From NCBI GenBank assembly GCA_902770635.1, contig CACXTX010000013.1, positions 1 through 64,000 of the forward strand: 64,000 nucleotides of DNA, written 5' to 3'. The notes below the pieces were generated by a model that saw only the letters and a program-made list of their open reading frames with translations, had not been told where the DNA came from and did not search any database. Shown piece after piece: positions 39,685 through 48,770 of the stretch; the stretch's first letter is position 1; each line of letters opens with the position of its first letter. This stretch comes from an uncultured Prevotellaceae bacterium. Lineage in GTDB: Bacteria > Bacteroidota > Bacteroidia > Bacteroidales > Bacteroidaceae. The translations under genes and the position numbers were made by a program.

Positions 39685-40944
39685 TCACTCGACGGGTATC
39701 TCCACCCAGAACACAGAGCCTTTGCCTAAGGTGGACTGCACGCCGACCTTTCCGCCCAGACTCAAAGCCATGCTGCGACAGATGCTCAGCCCCAGACCCG
39801 TGCCAGGCACAAACTCGTCAACCTTCACGAAACGTTCGAAGAGGTGGTCGTCACAACAATCCTCGGGAATGCCCTTACCCGTATCCTTAACCCATATCCG
39901 TAACAGTTTATCCTGTTGTTCAAAGCCTAAGGTGATGGATCCCTCTGAGGTGAACTTGACGGCATTGTCCACATATTGGTTGAGAATCTCGCTGATACGA
40001 TCCCTATCCGTGAATAATTGAGGTTTGTCGTCTGTTGGCGCTACTTGCAAACGGACGAGACTGCTGTCCACCTTCCCTGCATAGCGCATGACAACTTCCT
40101 CCAACAAGGGTTTCAGCTCGAACTGAGTCTTCCGGATGGTTTCTCCACCAGCCTCCAGTTTCGACATGTGAATCATATCGTCGAAGAGACGGAGCAAACG
40201 GGCATTGTTGTCTTTTATCAAGCCCAACAACTGCTGGCGCTCCTCTTCACTCTGCGTCAAAGGAAGAACCTCGCTGAACCCGACAATAGCATTGAGGGGA
40301 GTACGGACTTCATGACTGATATTGGCAAGGAAGGCCGATTTCAGACGATCGCTTTCCTCTGCATGCTTACGTGCATCTATCAAGGCACGCTCAAATTCCT
40401 TCTGCTTGTCTATTCGTCTGGAGGTTCCAACAATGGTCAGCGGTTTTCCTGTAAGGTCGCGCTTGTCTATGGTAGCATACGACTCCTCCCAATAGGTACG
40501 GTCGCTATGAGGGATTCTGACCTCGTACTGCAAATGAAAGTGCTCCGCTCGTCCTTCCAACAGTTCGGTCATGCTTTTCTTGATGGAATCCACATAAGCA
40601 GGATCCACCGTATTCAACAATGCAGAGAAACTGGTACCAGGAGGAACATCAACAGTATCGAAGGAGTCGCGGTAATCGCTCTCGACAGTAACAGTCTGTG
40701 TGGAAATATCCATTCGCCATACATTCAGTTTCATCGTTTTAAGCACCAACTCGTATTCTATCGTATGACGCTTGATTTTCGACAACTGGCGCAAATCGTC
40801 CTGCAGATGACGGCTCTGGCGCCGCTGGAAAAACAGCAAGGCAACAGCGGCTATCACAAAAGGAACGCCCACCACCCATGCCATCATGTCCAATCGCATA
40901 ACGGAGCCCAAATCCATGAGGAACAATATGTTTAAACTGACCAT
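39685..40944 (-). CDS. membrane-bound sensor histidine kinase
   Basis: The 419-residue protein has one N-terminal membrane helix (AWVVGVPFVIAAVALLFF), a PAS-like segment (about residues 70-180, with YEVRIPHSDRTYWEESYATIDKRD), a dimerisation/phosphoacceptor domain with His211 in FLANISHEVRTPLNAI, and an intact ATPase domain (N box QYVDNAVKF, G1 VKDTGKGIP, F/G2 boxes LFERFVKV and GTGLGLSICRSMA). It has no large sensory periplasmic domain. A response regulator gene lies further along the same strand. Confidence 0.92.
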   Translation of the reverse strand: MVSLNILFLMDLGSVMRLDMMAWVVGVPFVIAAVALLFFQRRQSRHLQDDLRQLSKIKRHTIEYELVLKTMKLNVWRMDISTQTVTVESDYRDSFDTVDVPPGTSFSALLNTVDPAYVDSIKKSMTELLEGRAEHFHLQYEVRIPHSDRTYWEESYATIDKRDLTGKPLTIVGTSRRIDKQKEFERALIDARKHAEESDRLKSAFLANISHEVRTPLNAIVGFSEVLPLTQSEEERQQLLGLIKDNNARLLRLFDDMIHMSKLEAGGETIRKTQFELKPLLEEVVMRYAGKVDSSLVRLQVAPTDDKPQLFTDRDRISEILNQYVDNAVKFTSEGSITLGFEQQDKLLRIWVKDTGKGIPEDCCDDHLFERFVKVDEFVPGTGLGLSICRSMALSLGGKVGVQSTLGKGSVFWVEIPVE

Positions 40945-40972
40945 CGGGTTAAGAATTACCTGAGTTGGATGG

Positions 40973-41003
40973 CAAAGTTACGCAAAAGATTTGGATTAAC
41001 AAA
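40973..41003 (-). promoter_or_regulatory. promoter of the histidine kinase gene
   Basis: On the minus strand TTTG (41003-41000), 19 bp and TAACTTTG (40980-40973) match the Bacteroidetes consensus, 29 bp before the start codon at 40944. It lies back to back with the rlmL-like promoter. Confidence 0.65.
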
Positions 41004-41020
41004 AATAAATCGATATTTAT

Positions 41021-41051
41021 TTTGTGTTTTGACGCGTTTGCATTAACTTTG
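41021..41051 (+). promoter_or_regulatory. promoter of the RlmL-like gene
   Basis: TTTG (41021-41024), 19 bp and TAACTTTG (41044-41051) match the consensus, 25 bp before ATG 41076. This position also rules out the longer in-frame start at 40965. Confidence 0.7.
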
Positions 41052-41075
41052 CACCATATTTTATATATTTACATA

Positions 41076-42578
41076 ATGACACAACAATTTGAAATCATCG
41101 CTAAGACCTTCATGGGCCTGGAGCCTGTCTTGGCGAAAGAACTGACGCAGTTGGGCGCAGACGACGTGCAGATTGGCCGTCGCATGGTATCGTTTAAAGG
41201 CGATAAGGAGTTATTGTATCGTGCAAACTTCCAACTGCACACTGCCATCCGCATACTGAAACCTATCAAACACTTTAAGGCTTTGTCGGCTGACGATGTT
41301 TACGAAGGCGTGAAAGACATCGACTGGACGACCTATATAGGACTGGACAAGACATTTGCCGTTGACGCGGTAGTCTTCTCTGAAGAGTTCCGCCACTCCA
41401 AGTTCGTAGCCTACAAGGTAAAGGACGCCATCGTCGATCAATTCAGGGAGAAAACAGGGCAAAGGCCCAATATCAGTGTGGCTAATCCGGACATCCGCCT
41501 GAACATCCATATAGCAGAAGACAAGTGTACCCTATCGCTTGACTCGAGCGGCGAGAGCCTGCACCGTCGCGGCTACAGGCAGGAATCGGTGGAAGCCCCC
41601 CTGAACGAGGTATTGGCTGCCGGTATGATTCTGATGACAGGCTGGAAGGGAGACACGGATTTCATTGACCCGATGTGTGGCAGCGGAACCCTGCTGATTG
41701 AGGCTGCCTTGATAGCCCACAACATGGCACCGGGCATCTTCCGCAAGGAATTTGCCTTTGAGAAATGGGCTGACTTCGACGCCGAGCTGTTTGACAAGAT
41801 ATACAACGACGACTCACACGAGCGGGAGTTCCATCACCACATCTACGGATATGATGTTGACATCAAAGCGGTTAATACGGCACGCCTCAACGTGAAGGCT
41901 GCCGGACTGACCAGCGACATCACGGTGGAAGAGGGTGACTTCAAGAACTTCACACAACCCAAGGAGAAAAGCATCATGGTAACGAACCCGCCCTATGGCG
42001 AGCGCATCTCCACCCCCGACCTGCTAGGCACTTACAAGATGATTGGCGAGCGACTAAAACACCAGTTTACGGGTAACGAGGCTTGGATTCTTTCTTACCG
42101 AGAGGAGTGTTTTGCCCAGATTGGCTTGAAGCCCAGCATCAAGATTCCCTTGTTCAACGGGTCACTGGAATGCGAGTTCCGCAAATACCAGATGTTCGAC
42201 GGAAAGATGCGTGAGTTCCGCGAGGAAGGCGGTGTTGTCAAATCGGAGGAAGAGAAGCGCCAGATGGCTGAGAAGCGCCGCTTCAAGCAGAACCGTGAGT
42301 TCAAGAAGCGAATAGACGAGCAGGAAGAGAATGCTGAGGCTGACATTCGTTCGTTCAAGTTCCGCTCACTGGAAAAGAAGGACCAGAAGCATGTAAGAGA
42401 CAACAAGGGTCCCAGGGAAGAACGCAATGCTAGAGGGCGTGAAAGAAGTGACAGAAGTGACAGGAGTGACAGTCGCAATAGTCGCAACAAGTTCGACCGC
42501 AACAACGGGAAAAGACCGTATAAGAACAATCGAGATTTTGGCAAAAAGAACAGGAGATTTAATGATGATGAAGATTAA
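41076..42578 (+). CDS. THUMP-domain 23S rRNA methyltransferase (RlmL-like)
   Basis: The 500-residue protein has a THUMP RNA-binding domain (residues about 45-155: ADDVQIGRRMVSFKGDKELLYRANFQLHTAIRIL) and a SAM-dependent methyltransferase domain with DPMCGSGTLLIEAA and VTNPPYGER, the NPPY signature of N2-guanine methylation. This corresponds to the N-terminal half of E. coli RlmL (m2G2445 of 23S rRNA); the RlmK half is absent. After about residue 400 comes a highly basic tail with Arg-Ser-Asp repeats (RSDRSDRSDSRNSRN) that could bind RNA. It overlaps the next gene by 17 bp. Confidence 0.88.
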   Translation: MTQQFEIIAKTFMGLEPVLAKELTQLGADDVQIGRRMVSFKGDKELLYRANFQLHTAIRILKPIKHFKALSADDVYEGVKDIDWTTYIGLDKTFAVDAVVFSEEFRHSKFVAYKVKDAIVDQFREKTGQRPNISVANPDIRLNIHIAEDKCTLSLDSSGESLHRRGYRQESVEAPLNEVLAAGMILMTGWKGDTDFIDPMCGSGTLLIEAALIAHNMAPGIFRKEFAFEKWADFDAELFDKIYNDDSHEREFHHHIYGYDVDIKAVNTARLNVKAAGLTSDITVEEGDFKNFTQPKEKSIMVTNPPYGERISTPDLLGTYKMIGERLKHQFTGNEAWILSYREECFAQIGLKPSIKIPLFNGSLECEFRKYQMFDGKMREFREEGGVVKSEEEKRQMAEKRRFKQNREFKKRIDEQEENAEADIRSFKFRSLEKKDQKHVRDNKGPREERNARGRERSDRSDRSDSRNSRNKFDRNNGKRPYKNNRDFGKKNRRFNDDED

Positions 42579-44715
42579 GACATGGTGTTTCCTGACGCTG
42601 TTGATGCTTTTCCTGCCTATGAGTGCTCAGAAACTCTTCACCCTTGAAGACCTCAACTTCGGCGGTACCAACTACCGTAACATGCAACCACAGAACATGT
42701 GGCTGACATGGTGGGGCGACGAACTGATACAGACCGATGTGGAGGAGTGTTCCCTGATTGACAAGAAGACGGGCAAGAAAACACGCCTTTTCACGCTGGA
42801 GGAAGTGAACCAATGGACAGGAGCCGACGATGTCAAGTTTGTCCGACACCTGATGAACGCGACGTTCCCCTATGCCGACAAGCCTATTGTGGCATTGGGT
42901 AACAGGAAGGCATTTATCCTGGTCGATTTCAAGCAACACGAGATAGTATGGCAAGACAGCATCTCCGGACAGACTGCCAACGACTGGTGCGCCGCATCGA
43001 AGGCAACAGCCTATGTGGAAAACGACCAGTTGTACGTAGTGGACGCTGACGGCAAGAAGCGCCAGCTAACTACGGACGGCAGTCGTAACATCGTATATGG
43101 GCAAAGCGTCCACCGCAACGAGTTCGGCATCAGGAAAGGCACCTTCTGGAGCCCTGACGGACTGCGTCTGGCGTTCTACCGCATGGACCAAAGCATGGTG
43201 ACTGACTATCCACAGGTGGACATCTTCCCCAGAGAGGCTACCCATGAGCCAGACAAATACCCTATGGCAGGCATGACGAGCCATGTGGTTACTGTGGGTG
43301 TCTATGATATCACTACAGAAAAGACGGTATATCTGCAGGCTGGCGACCCGACAGACCGTTATTTCACCAATATTGCATGGGCTCCCGACGGAAATACCAT
43401 CTATATGTTTGAACTGAACCGCGACCAGAATGACTGTCGTCTGGTCAGCTACAATGCCACTACGGGTGAGAAAGTGAAAGAACTCTATCGCGAAACCAGC
43501 GACAAATACGTAGAACCGCTCGTTCCCATCCAGTTCCTGCCTTGGGACAACAGCCAGTTTATCATGCAGAGTCAGCGCGACGGCTATAACCACCTCTATA
43601 TATATAATAAGGAGGGAAAGCTGATGAAGCAACTGACAAGCGGGAAATTTGTCATTCAAGACGTATTAGGCTTTAACACGCAGAAGAAGAGCATCATCGT
43701 CACTTCCAACGAAGCCAATCCCATACAGCACAACACGTACTCCATAGACGTGAAGAGTGGAAAGCGCACCCTACTGGACGACGGACAGGGCTCGCACCAT
43801 GCTGTCGTATCGGAAAGCGGACAATGGTTCTACGACAAATACACAGAGCCTGACGTGCCCAGAAATATCGATATCGTACAGACGAAGACTGGAAAGAGCT
43901 TGCGTCTGATGACGAGCGAAGACCCTTGGAAAGACTATTCACAGCCCATTTTCGAATGTGGAATCATCAAGGCTGCCGACGGAGTGACGGACCTGTACTA
44001 CCGCATGGTAAAGCCTGCAGACTTTGACCCGACGAAGAAATATCCCACCGTCATCTATGTCTATGGAGGGCCCCATGCCCATAACGTAGAGGCTTCCTGG
44101 CATTGGCATAGCCGCTCGTGGGAGACCTATATGGCACAGAAGGGATACATCCTGTTCATTCTGGACAACAGGGGCTCAGAGAGTCGGGGACGCGACTTCG
44201 AGCAGGCCACTTTCCGTCAGCTGGGACAGATAGAGATGCAGGACCAGATGAAAGGCGTTGACTATCTCCGTACCCTACCCTATGTCGATATGAACCGACT
44301 GGGTGTTCACGGATGGTCGTTTGGCGGATTTATGACGATCACCCTCATGCTGAACCACCCCGACGTCTTCAAGGTGGGTGTGGCTGGCGGACCCGTTATC
44401 GACTGGAAATGGTACGAGGTCATGTATGGAGAACGGTATATGGACACACCACAGACCAATCCGGAAGGCTATGCCAAGAGTTCACTCATCTCAAAAGCAA
44501 AGAACCTGAAAGGCAAGCTCCAGATTATCACAGGCTATAACGACAATACGGTGGTTCCCCAACACTGTCTGTCATTCCTCGACGCATGCATCAAAGCGGG
44601 CACCCAGCCCGACTTCTTTGCATATCCGGGCGAGGAGCACAACATGAGAGGACACGCCAGCGTGCATCTGCACGAGCGTATCACGCAGTATTTTGAAGAC
44701 TATTTGAAGAGGTGA
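42562..44715 (+). CDS. dipeptidyl peptidase IV-like S9 peptidase
   Basis: The 717-residue protein (start in the ATGATGATG at 42562) has a signal peptide (KTWCFLTLLMLFLPMSAQ), an eight-bladed-propeller N-terminal half (FWSPDGLRLAFYRMD, IAWAPDGNTIYMF) and a C-terminal alpha/beta-hydrolase domain (YVYGGPHAH; nucleophile Ser586 in HGWSFGGFM; GYNDNTVVPQH; final His in PGEEHNMRG). It matches prolyl oligopeptidase family S9B, which in Bacteroidales acts in the periplasm to remove X-Pro (or X-Ala) dipeptides from peptides. It is translationally coupled to the RlmL-like gene. Confidence 0.92.
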   Translation: MMMKIKTWCFLTLLMLFLPMSAQKLFTLEDLNFGGTNYRNMQPQNMWLTWWGDELIQTDVEECSLIDKKTGKKTRLFTLEEVNQWTGADDVKFVRHLMNATFPYADKPIVALGNRKAFILVDFKQHEIVWQDSISGQTANDWCAASKATAYVENDQLYVVDADGKKRQLTTDGSRNIVYGQSVHRNEFGIRKGTFWSPDGLRLAFYRMDQSMVTDYPQVDIFPREATHEPDKYPMAGMTSHVVTVGVYDITTEKTVYLQAGDPTDRYFTNIAWAPDGNTIYMFELNRDQNDCRLVSYNATTGEKVKELYRETSDKYVEPLVPIQFLPWDNSQFIMQSQRDGYNHLYIYNKEGKLMKQLTSGKFVIQDVLGFNTQKKSIIVTSNEANPIQHNTYSIDVKSGKRTLLDDGQGSHHAVVSESGQWFYDKYTEPDVPRNIDIVQTKTGKSLRLMTSEDPWKDYSQPIFECGIIKAADGVTDLYYRMVKPADFDPTKKYPTVIYVYGGPHAHNVEASWHWHSRSWETYMAQKGYILFILDNRGSESRGRDFEQATFRQLGQIEMQDQMKGVDYLRTLPYVDMNRLGVHGWSFGGFMTITLMLNHPDVFKVGVAGGPVIDWKWYEVMYGERYMDTPQTNPEGYAKSSLISKAKNLKGKLQIITGYNDNTVVPQHCLSFLDACIKAGTQPDFFAYPGEEHNMRGHASVHLHERITQYFEDYLKR

Positions 44716-44720
44716 GAGGT

Positions 44721-45950
44721 ATGAAAGAGGAACAGATATTAGTCCGCATCACAGGACAAGACCGCCCAGGACTGACAGCGTCCGTCATGGGTATTTTGGC
44801 AAAACACGACGCGCAGATTCTGGATATCGGCCAGGCAGACATCCATTCAACCCTTTCGCTGGGTATCCTCATCCGTATGGACGAGATGAAGTCGGGATTG
44901 GCCATGAAGGAGTTGCTCTTTAAAGCCACCGAGTTAGGAGTGAACATTTATTTCTCTCCCGTTAGCGACGAGGAGTATGAAGACTGGGTGGGACATCAGG
45001 GAAAGAACCGATATATCCTGATGGTGCTAGGCCGTCAGCTGGAGGCCCGTCAGATAGAAGCCGCCACCCGCATTCTGGCAGACCAGGGGTTGAACATCGA
45101 CTCCATCTTGCGTCTGACTGGGCGTAAAAGCATTGTCAACCCAGGAAAACACGTGAGAGCCTGCATCCAGTTCTCGTTGCGTGGCGAACCCATGAACCGT
45201 CAGGAGATGCAGTCGAAACTGATGAAACTGTCGCAGGAAATGGAAATCGACTTTTCCTTCCAACGCGACGACATGTTCCGTCGTATGCGCCGACTCATCT
45301 GTTTTGATATGGATTCCACACTTATTCAGACGGAGTGTATCGACGAATTGGCAGAGCGCAACGGTGTGGGTGCCGAGGTGCGTGCCATTACGGAGAGTGC
45401 CATGCGTGGAGAGATAGACTTCAAAGAGAGTTTCACCCGCCGAGTTGCGTTGCTCAAGGGCTTGGATGTCAGCGTGATGCAGGATATTGCCGAGCACCTG
45501 CCCATCACCGAGGGAGTGGACCGACTGATGAACGTATTAAAGACCTGTGGTTACAAAATAGCTATTCTGAGTGGTGGATTTACCTATTTTGGCGAATACC
45601 TGCAACGCCGCTATGGCATTGACTATGTGTATGCCAATGAGTTGGAAATAGACGATAACGGCAAGTTGACAGGACGCTATGTCGGAGAAATCGTAGATGG
45701 TCACCGTAAAGCCGAACTGCTGAAACTCATTGCACAGGTTGAGAAGGTGAACCTGGCGCAAACCATTGCCGTAGGTGATGGCGCCAACGACCTTCCTATG
45801 ATTTCTGAGGCGGGACTCGGCATTGCTTTCCACGCCAAGCCTCGTGTGGTGGCAAACGCCAAACAGAGTATCAACACCATCGGACTGGATGGTGTGCTAT
45901 ACTTCCTCGGATTCAAGGATTCGTATTTAGGAGAACAAGGAAAACTATAA
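44721..45950 (+). CDS. serB: phosphoserine phosphatase with two ACT domains
   Basis: The 409-residue enzyme (ATG 44721; a GTG at 44712 is also in frame) has two N-terminal ACT domains (ILVRITGQDRPGLTASVMGIL... and YILMVLGRQLEARQIEAATRIL...) and a haloacid-dehalogenase domain with DMDSTLI (Asp196, Asp198), ILSGGF and VGDGANDLPMI. It makes serine from phosphoserine, the last step of serine synthesis; the ACT domains suggest amino-acid feedback. It starts 5 bp after the peptidase stop codon. Confidence 0.95.
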   Translation: MKEEQILVRITGQDRPGLTASVMGILAKHDAQILDIGQADIHSTLSLGILIRMDEMKSGLAMKELLFKATELGVNIYFSPVSDEEYEDWVGHQGKNRYILMVLGRQLEARQIEAATRILADQGLNIDSILRLTGRKSIVNPGKHVRACIQFSLRGEPMNRQEMQSKLMKLSQEMEIDFSFQRDDMFRRMRRLICFDMDSTLIQTECIDELAERNGVGAEVRAITESAMRGEIDFKESFTRRVALLKGLDVSVMQDIAEHLPITEGVDRLMNVLKTCGYKIAILSGGFTYFGEYLQRRYGIDYVYANELEIDDNGKLTGRYVGEIVDGHRKAELLKLIAQVEKVNLAQTIAVGDGANDLPMISEAGLGIAFHAKPRVVANAKQSINTIGLDGVLYFLGFKDSYLGEQGKL

Positions 45951-46020
45951 GCGGGCAGAGCCCTAGTGAAACGCTTCGCTAGTGAAGAGTGAAGAATCAA
46001 AAGTGAAAAATTATAATAAA
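45951..46020 (+). repeat. GC hairpin and AGTGAAA-type array between serB and purD
   Basis: After the stop codon come a GGGCagaGCCC hairpin, TAGTGAA, a CGCTTCGCT palindrome, then AGTGAAG, AGTGAAG and AAGTGAA units, leading into an A-rich stretch before ATG 46021. It is a full copy of the composite spacer. Confidence 0.75.
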
Positions 46021-47307
46021 ATGAAAATACTATTATTAGGAAGTGGCGGTCGTGAACACGCCTTAGCTTGGAAAATCGCCCAAAGCGAGAAATGTGAGAA
46101 ACTGTATATTGCCCCAGGCAATGCGGGTACCAGCAACTGTGGCATCAACATTCCCATGAAGGCTGATGACTTCGAGGTCATCAAGCAATTCGTGGTGGCA
46201 GAGGGAATAGACATGGTGGTGGTAGGTCCTGAGGATCCTCTGGTAAAGGGCATCTACGACGACTTGAAAGCAGACGAGCGAACCAAGGACGTACCTGTAA
46301 TTGGGCCCTCAAAGGCTGGAGCGGTACTGGAAGGTTCCAAGGATTTTGCCAAAGCATTTATGCAGCGTCACAACATCCCTACCGCACGCTATCAGACCTT
46401 CGACGGCGAACATCTTCAGGAGGGTCTGGCCTTCTTGGAAACACTCGAAGCACCGTATGTATTGAAGGCTGACGGCCTCTGTGCAGGAAAGGGCGTACTC
46501 ATTCTCCCCACCCTTGAAGAAGCGAAGAAAGAGCTCAAGGAGATGCTCAGCGGCATGTTTGGCAATGCTTCCAGTCGCGTGGTTATCGAAGAGTTCATGA
46601 GCGGCATCGAATGCAGCGTCTTTGTACTTACTGACGGTCAGCACTACAAGATTCTGCCCGAAGCAAAAGACTACAAGCGCATTGGTGAACACGACACGGG
46701 TCTGAACACGGGCGGCATGGGAAGTGTCTCCCCCGTTCCCTTCGCCACGAAGGAGTGGATGAAGAAGGTGGAGGACCGTATTATCCGCCCCACGGTGGAG
46801 GGACTGGCCGCAGAGGGCATTGACTACAAGGGCTTTATCTTCTTCGGACTCATCAATCGTACGAATACACCTACTGGTGAACCTGAACCTTACGTCATCG
46901 AATACAACTGTCGCATGGGAGACCCAGAAACAGAGAGTGTGATGCTACGCCTTAAAAGCGATATCGTCGACCTCTTCGAGGGTGTTGCAGAAGGTAATCT
47001 CGACCAGCATAGCATAGAGTTTGACGAACGGGCCGCCGTCTGCGTGATGCTGGTTTCCGGCGGTTATCCCCAAGCATACCAAAAAGGCTATCCCATCAGT
47101 GGCATCGAGGATGTGGAAGGAAGCATCGTATTCCATGCCGGCACAGCCCTGAAAGAAGGGCTGGTGGTTACTGCCGGAGGACGCGTCATTGCTGTCTCCT
47201 CTTACGGCAAAGACAAGGCCGAGGCCCTTCGCAAATCTTTTGAGGAGGCCCAGAAAATCAAGTTTACCGACAAATATTTTCGTAGCGATATTGGCTCAGA
47301 CCTGTAA
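46021..47307 (+). CDS. purD: phosphoribosylamine--glycine ligase
   Basis: The 428-residue ATP-grasp enzyme joins phosphoribosylamine and glycine in purine synthesis. Hallmarks are [18 protein letters not shown], the ATP-grasp lid and loop [34 protein letters not shown] and [15 protein letters not shown] 46021 is the family start and directly follows the repeat spacer. The following gene begins with no gap at 47308. Confidence 0.96.
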   Translation: MKILLLGSGGREHALAWKIAQSEKCEKLYIAPGNAGTSNCGINIPMKADDFEVIKQFVVAEGIDMVVVGPEDPLVKGIYDDLKADERTKDVPVIGPSKAGAVLEGSKDFAKAFMQRHNIPTARYQTFDGEHLQEGLAFLETLEAPYVLKADGLCAGKGVLILPTLEEAKKELKEMLSGMFGNASSRVVIEEFMSGIECSVFVLTDGQHYKILPEAKDYKRIGEHDTGLNTGGMGSVSPVPFATKEWMKKVEDRIIRPTVEGLAAEGIDYKGFIFFGLINRTNTPTGEPEPYVIEYNCRMGDPETESVMLRLKSDIVDLFEGVAEGNLDQHSIEFDERAAVCVMLVSGGYPQAYQKGYPISGIEDVEGSIVFHAGTALKEGLVVTAGGRVIAVSSYGKDKAEALRKSFEEAQKIKFTDKYFRSDIGSDL

Positions 47308-48237
47308 ATGCCACAATTATTTCAGAATAAGATATCAGGAAGCCGACTGACACTGCCTGTCACCTGCATTTATGCGCTAGTAATCTGGTTCCTAGGTGGT
47401 GTACTACAAGAGCAGTGGTGGTTGCAACTTGCTTGCTTCTTCATCACTGCCTACCTGATGACACAGCTTAACAGCATGAATTCACTTATTCGCATCTACT
47501 CCCGCCTCGTAAGTGTTTTCTTTCTCGCCTTGATATGTTGCGACTGTCATCTGTTCTCCTCCATCCGCGAGTCTGTATGCGTCCTGCTCTTCGTACTTTC
47601 CTATCTTATTCTGTTTACGGGCTATCAGGACAAGACATACTCTGGTATCGTTCTATATGGCTTTATGGCAATTGGGTTAGCCAGTATGCTCCATGTCCAT
47701 ATACTCTATTTGATTCCGCTATTCTGGCTGTTCATGAAATATAACCTCCTGATATTGTCCTGGCGCACATGGATTGCCTCCATTCTGGGCATGCTCACTC
47801 CTTACTGGTTTGCCGGATGTTGGTATCTCTATCGTGGAGAACACTGGGCACTGCTTGAACATTTCCAGCCATTAGTTACCTTTGGGCCTGTAGCCGATTA
47901 CTCTGTCCTCACCCCAGGGCAAGTTTCGTTTTACATCCTGCTAATCGTGCTGGGAATCATAGGAACCATTCATTTCATGCACAAAAGTTACCTAGACAGT
48001 ATCCGTGTGCGACTGCTCTATGCCGTTTTTATATGGACAGACCTCATAGTGGCCGTCTTACTGGCACTCCAGCCACAGCATTACGACTTGCTGATACGTT
48101 TGATGATTGTCAGCACCGCACCCCTGATTGCACATTTCTTTGCACTCACCTCTACGAAGATTACCAATGTGGCGTTTTACGCTACGCTTGTTGCCATTAT
48201 GACCCTTACAGCCTATAATTTATGGACTACATCATAG
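47308..48237 (+). CDS. multi-pass membrane protein of unknown function
   Basis: The 309-residue protein has about nine membrane helices (for example YALVIWFLGGVLQ, VFFLALICCDCHLF, FVLSYLILFTGYQ, IASILGMLTPYWFAGCW, VSFYILLIVLGIIGTIHF, TAPLIAHFFAL). It resembles the Bacteroidetes-specific membrane proteins found beside purD or DedA-like genes, but I do not recognise the family with confidence. It begins at the base after the purD stop codon and overlaps the next gene by 16 bp, so translation is coupled. Confidence 0.65.
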   Translation: MPQLFQNKISGSRLTLPVTCIYALVIWFLGGVLQEQWWLQLACFFITAYLMTQLNSMNSLIRIYSRLVSVFFLALICCDCHLFSSIRESVCVLLFVLSYLILFTGYQDKTYSGIVLYGFMAIGLASMLHVHILYLIPLFWLFMKYNLLILSWRTWIASILGMLTPYWFAGCWYLYRGEHWALLEHFQPLVTFGPVADYSVLTPGQVSFYILLIVLGIIGTIHFMHKSYLDSIRVRLLYAVFIWTDLIVAVLLALQPQHYDLLIRLMIVSTAPLIAHFFALTSTKITNVAFYATLVAIMTLTAYNLWTTS

Positions 48238-48674
48238 AACTTCTGGTAAGTTTCGGCTATTGGGGAATGCTCATCGTAGCCTTTATTGCAGGCTCCTTCT
48301 TCCCCTTCAGCAGCGAAGCTGTCATGACAGGACTTCTTGCAGCTGGTCTGGATTCATGGGGACTCATCATCTACGGAACCATAGGGAACGTAGCCGGAGG
48401 TATGTTCAACTATTTCGTGGGCCGTATGGGTAAGCTCGAGTGGATTGAGAAGTACCTGCATGTCAAACAGAAGGACATGGACCGCGCCACCCGTTTCATG
48501 GCGGGACGAGGCGCTTGGATGGGATTCTTCGCTTTCGTACCGGTTTTAGGCAGTGCCATCACCATTGTCCTGGGACTCATGCGAGCTAACATTTCCATCT
48601 CCCTGACTAGTATAGCTATCGGCAAATTCCTACGTTACGTCCTATTAATTTACGGGGTTCAATTGTTAATATAG
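48222..48674 (+). CDS. YqaA/DedA-like VTT-domain membrane protein
   Basis: The 150-residue protein shows the short DedA-family (SNARE-associated/VTT) pattern: LVSFGYWGMLIVAFIAGSFFPFSSEAVMTGLLAAG, GNVAGGMFNYFVGRMG and FFAFVPVLGSAITIVLGLMRANISISLTSIAIGKFLRYVLL. Family members are flippases or transporters for lipid-linked intermediates. E. coli YqaA has similar length. A lipid-handling role is likely but its substrate is unknown. Confidence 0.85.
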   Translation: MDYIIELLVSFGYWGMLIVAFIAGSFFPFSSEAVMTGLLAAGLDSWGLIIYGTIGNVAGGMFNYFVGRMGKLEWIEKYLHVKQKDMDRATRFMAGRGAWMGFFAFVPVLGSAITIVLGLMRANISISLTSIAIGKFLRYVLLIYGVQLLI

Positions 48675-48694
48675 CATACGCGGAAGCAATTTTT

Positions 48695-48722
48695 TCACTT
48701 TTCACTCTTCACTTTTCACTTT
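48695..48722 (-). repeat. heptamer array in the opposite orientation
   Basis: TTTTCAC, TTTTCAC, TCTTCAC and TTTTCAC units lie between two plus-strand genes but read as AGTGAAA on the minus strand, so the stop codons face away from both neighbours. It ends 6 bp before the -7 box of the next gene. This is the clearest exception to the usual orientation. Confidence 0.7.
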
Positions 48723-48728
48723 ATTTTA

Positions 48729-48736
48729 TACCTTTG
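48729..48736 (+). promoter_or_regulatory. -7 box of the DUF2723 gene
   Basis: TACCTTTG is a perfect TAnnTTTG, 35 bp before ATG 48771. The -33 position falls inside the TTTTCAC array. Confidence 0.6.
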
Positions 48737-48770
48737 CAGGTTAGAACAGAATAAACATCAAATAAAAGGA

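Noticed and set aside
45335..45622. Alternative frames inside serB and purD
   Set aside because: Both genes have full-length matches to well-known enzymes in the chosen frames.
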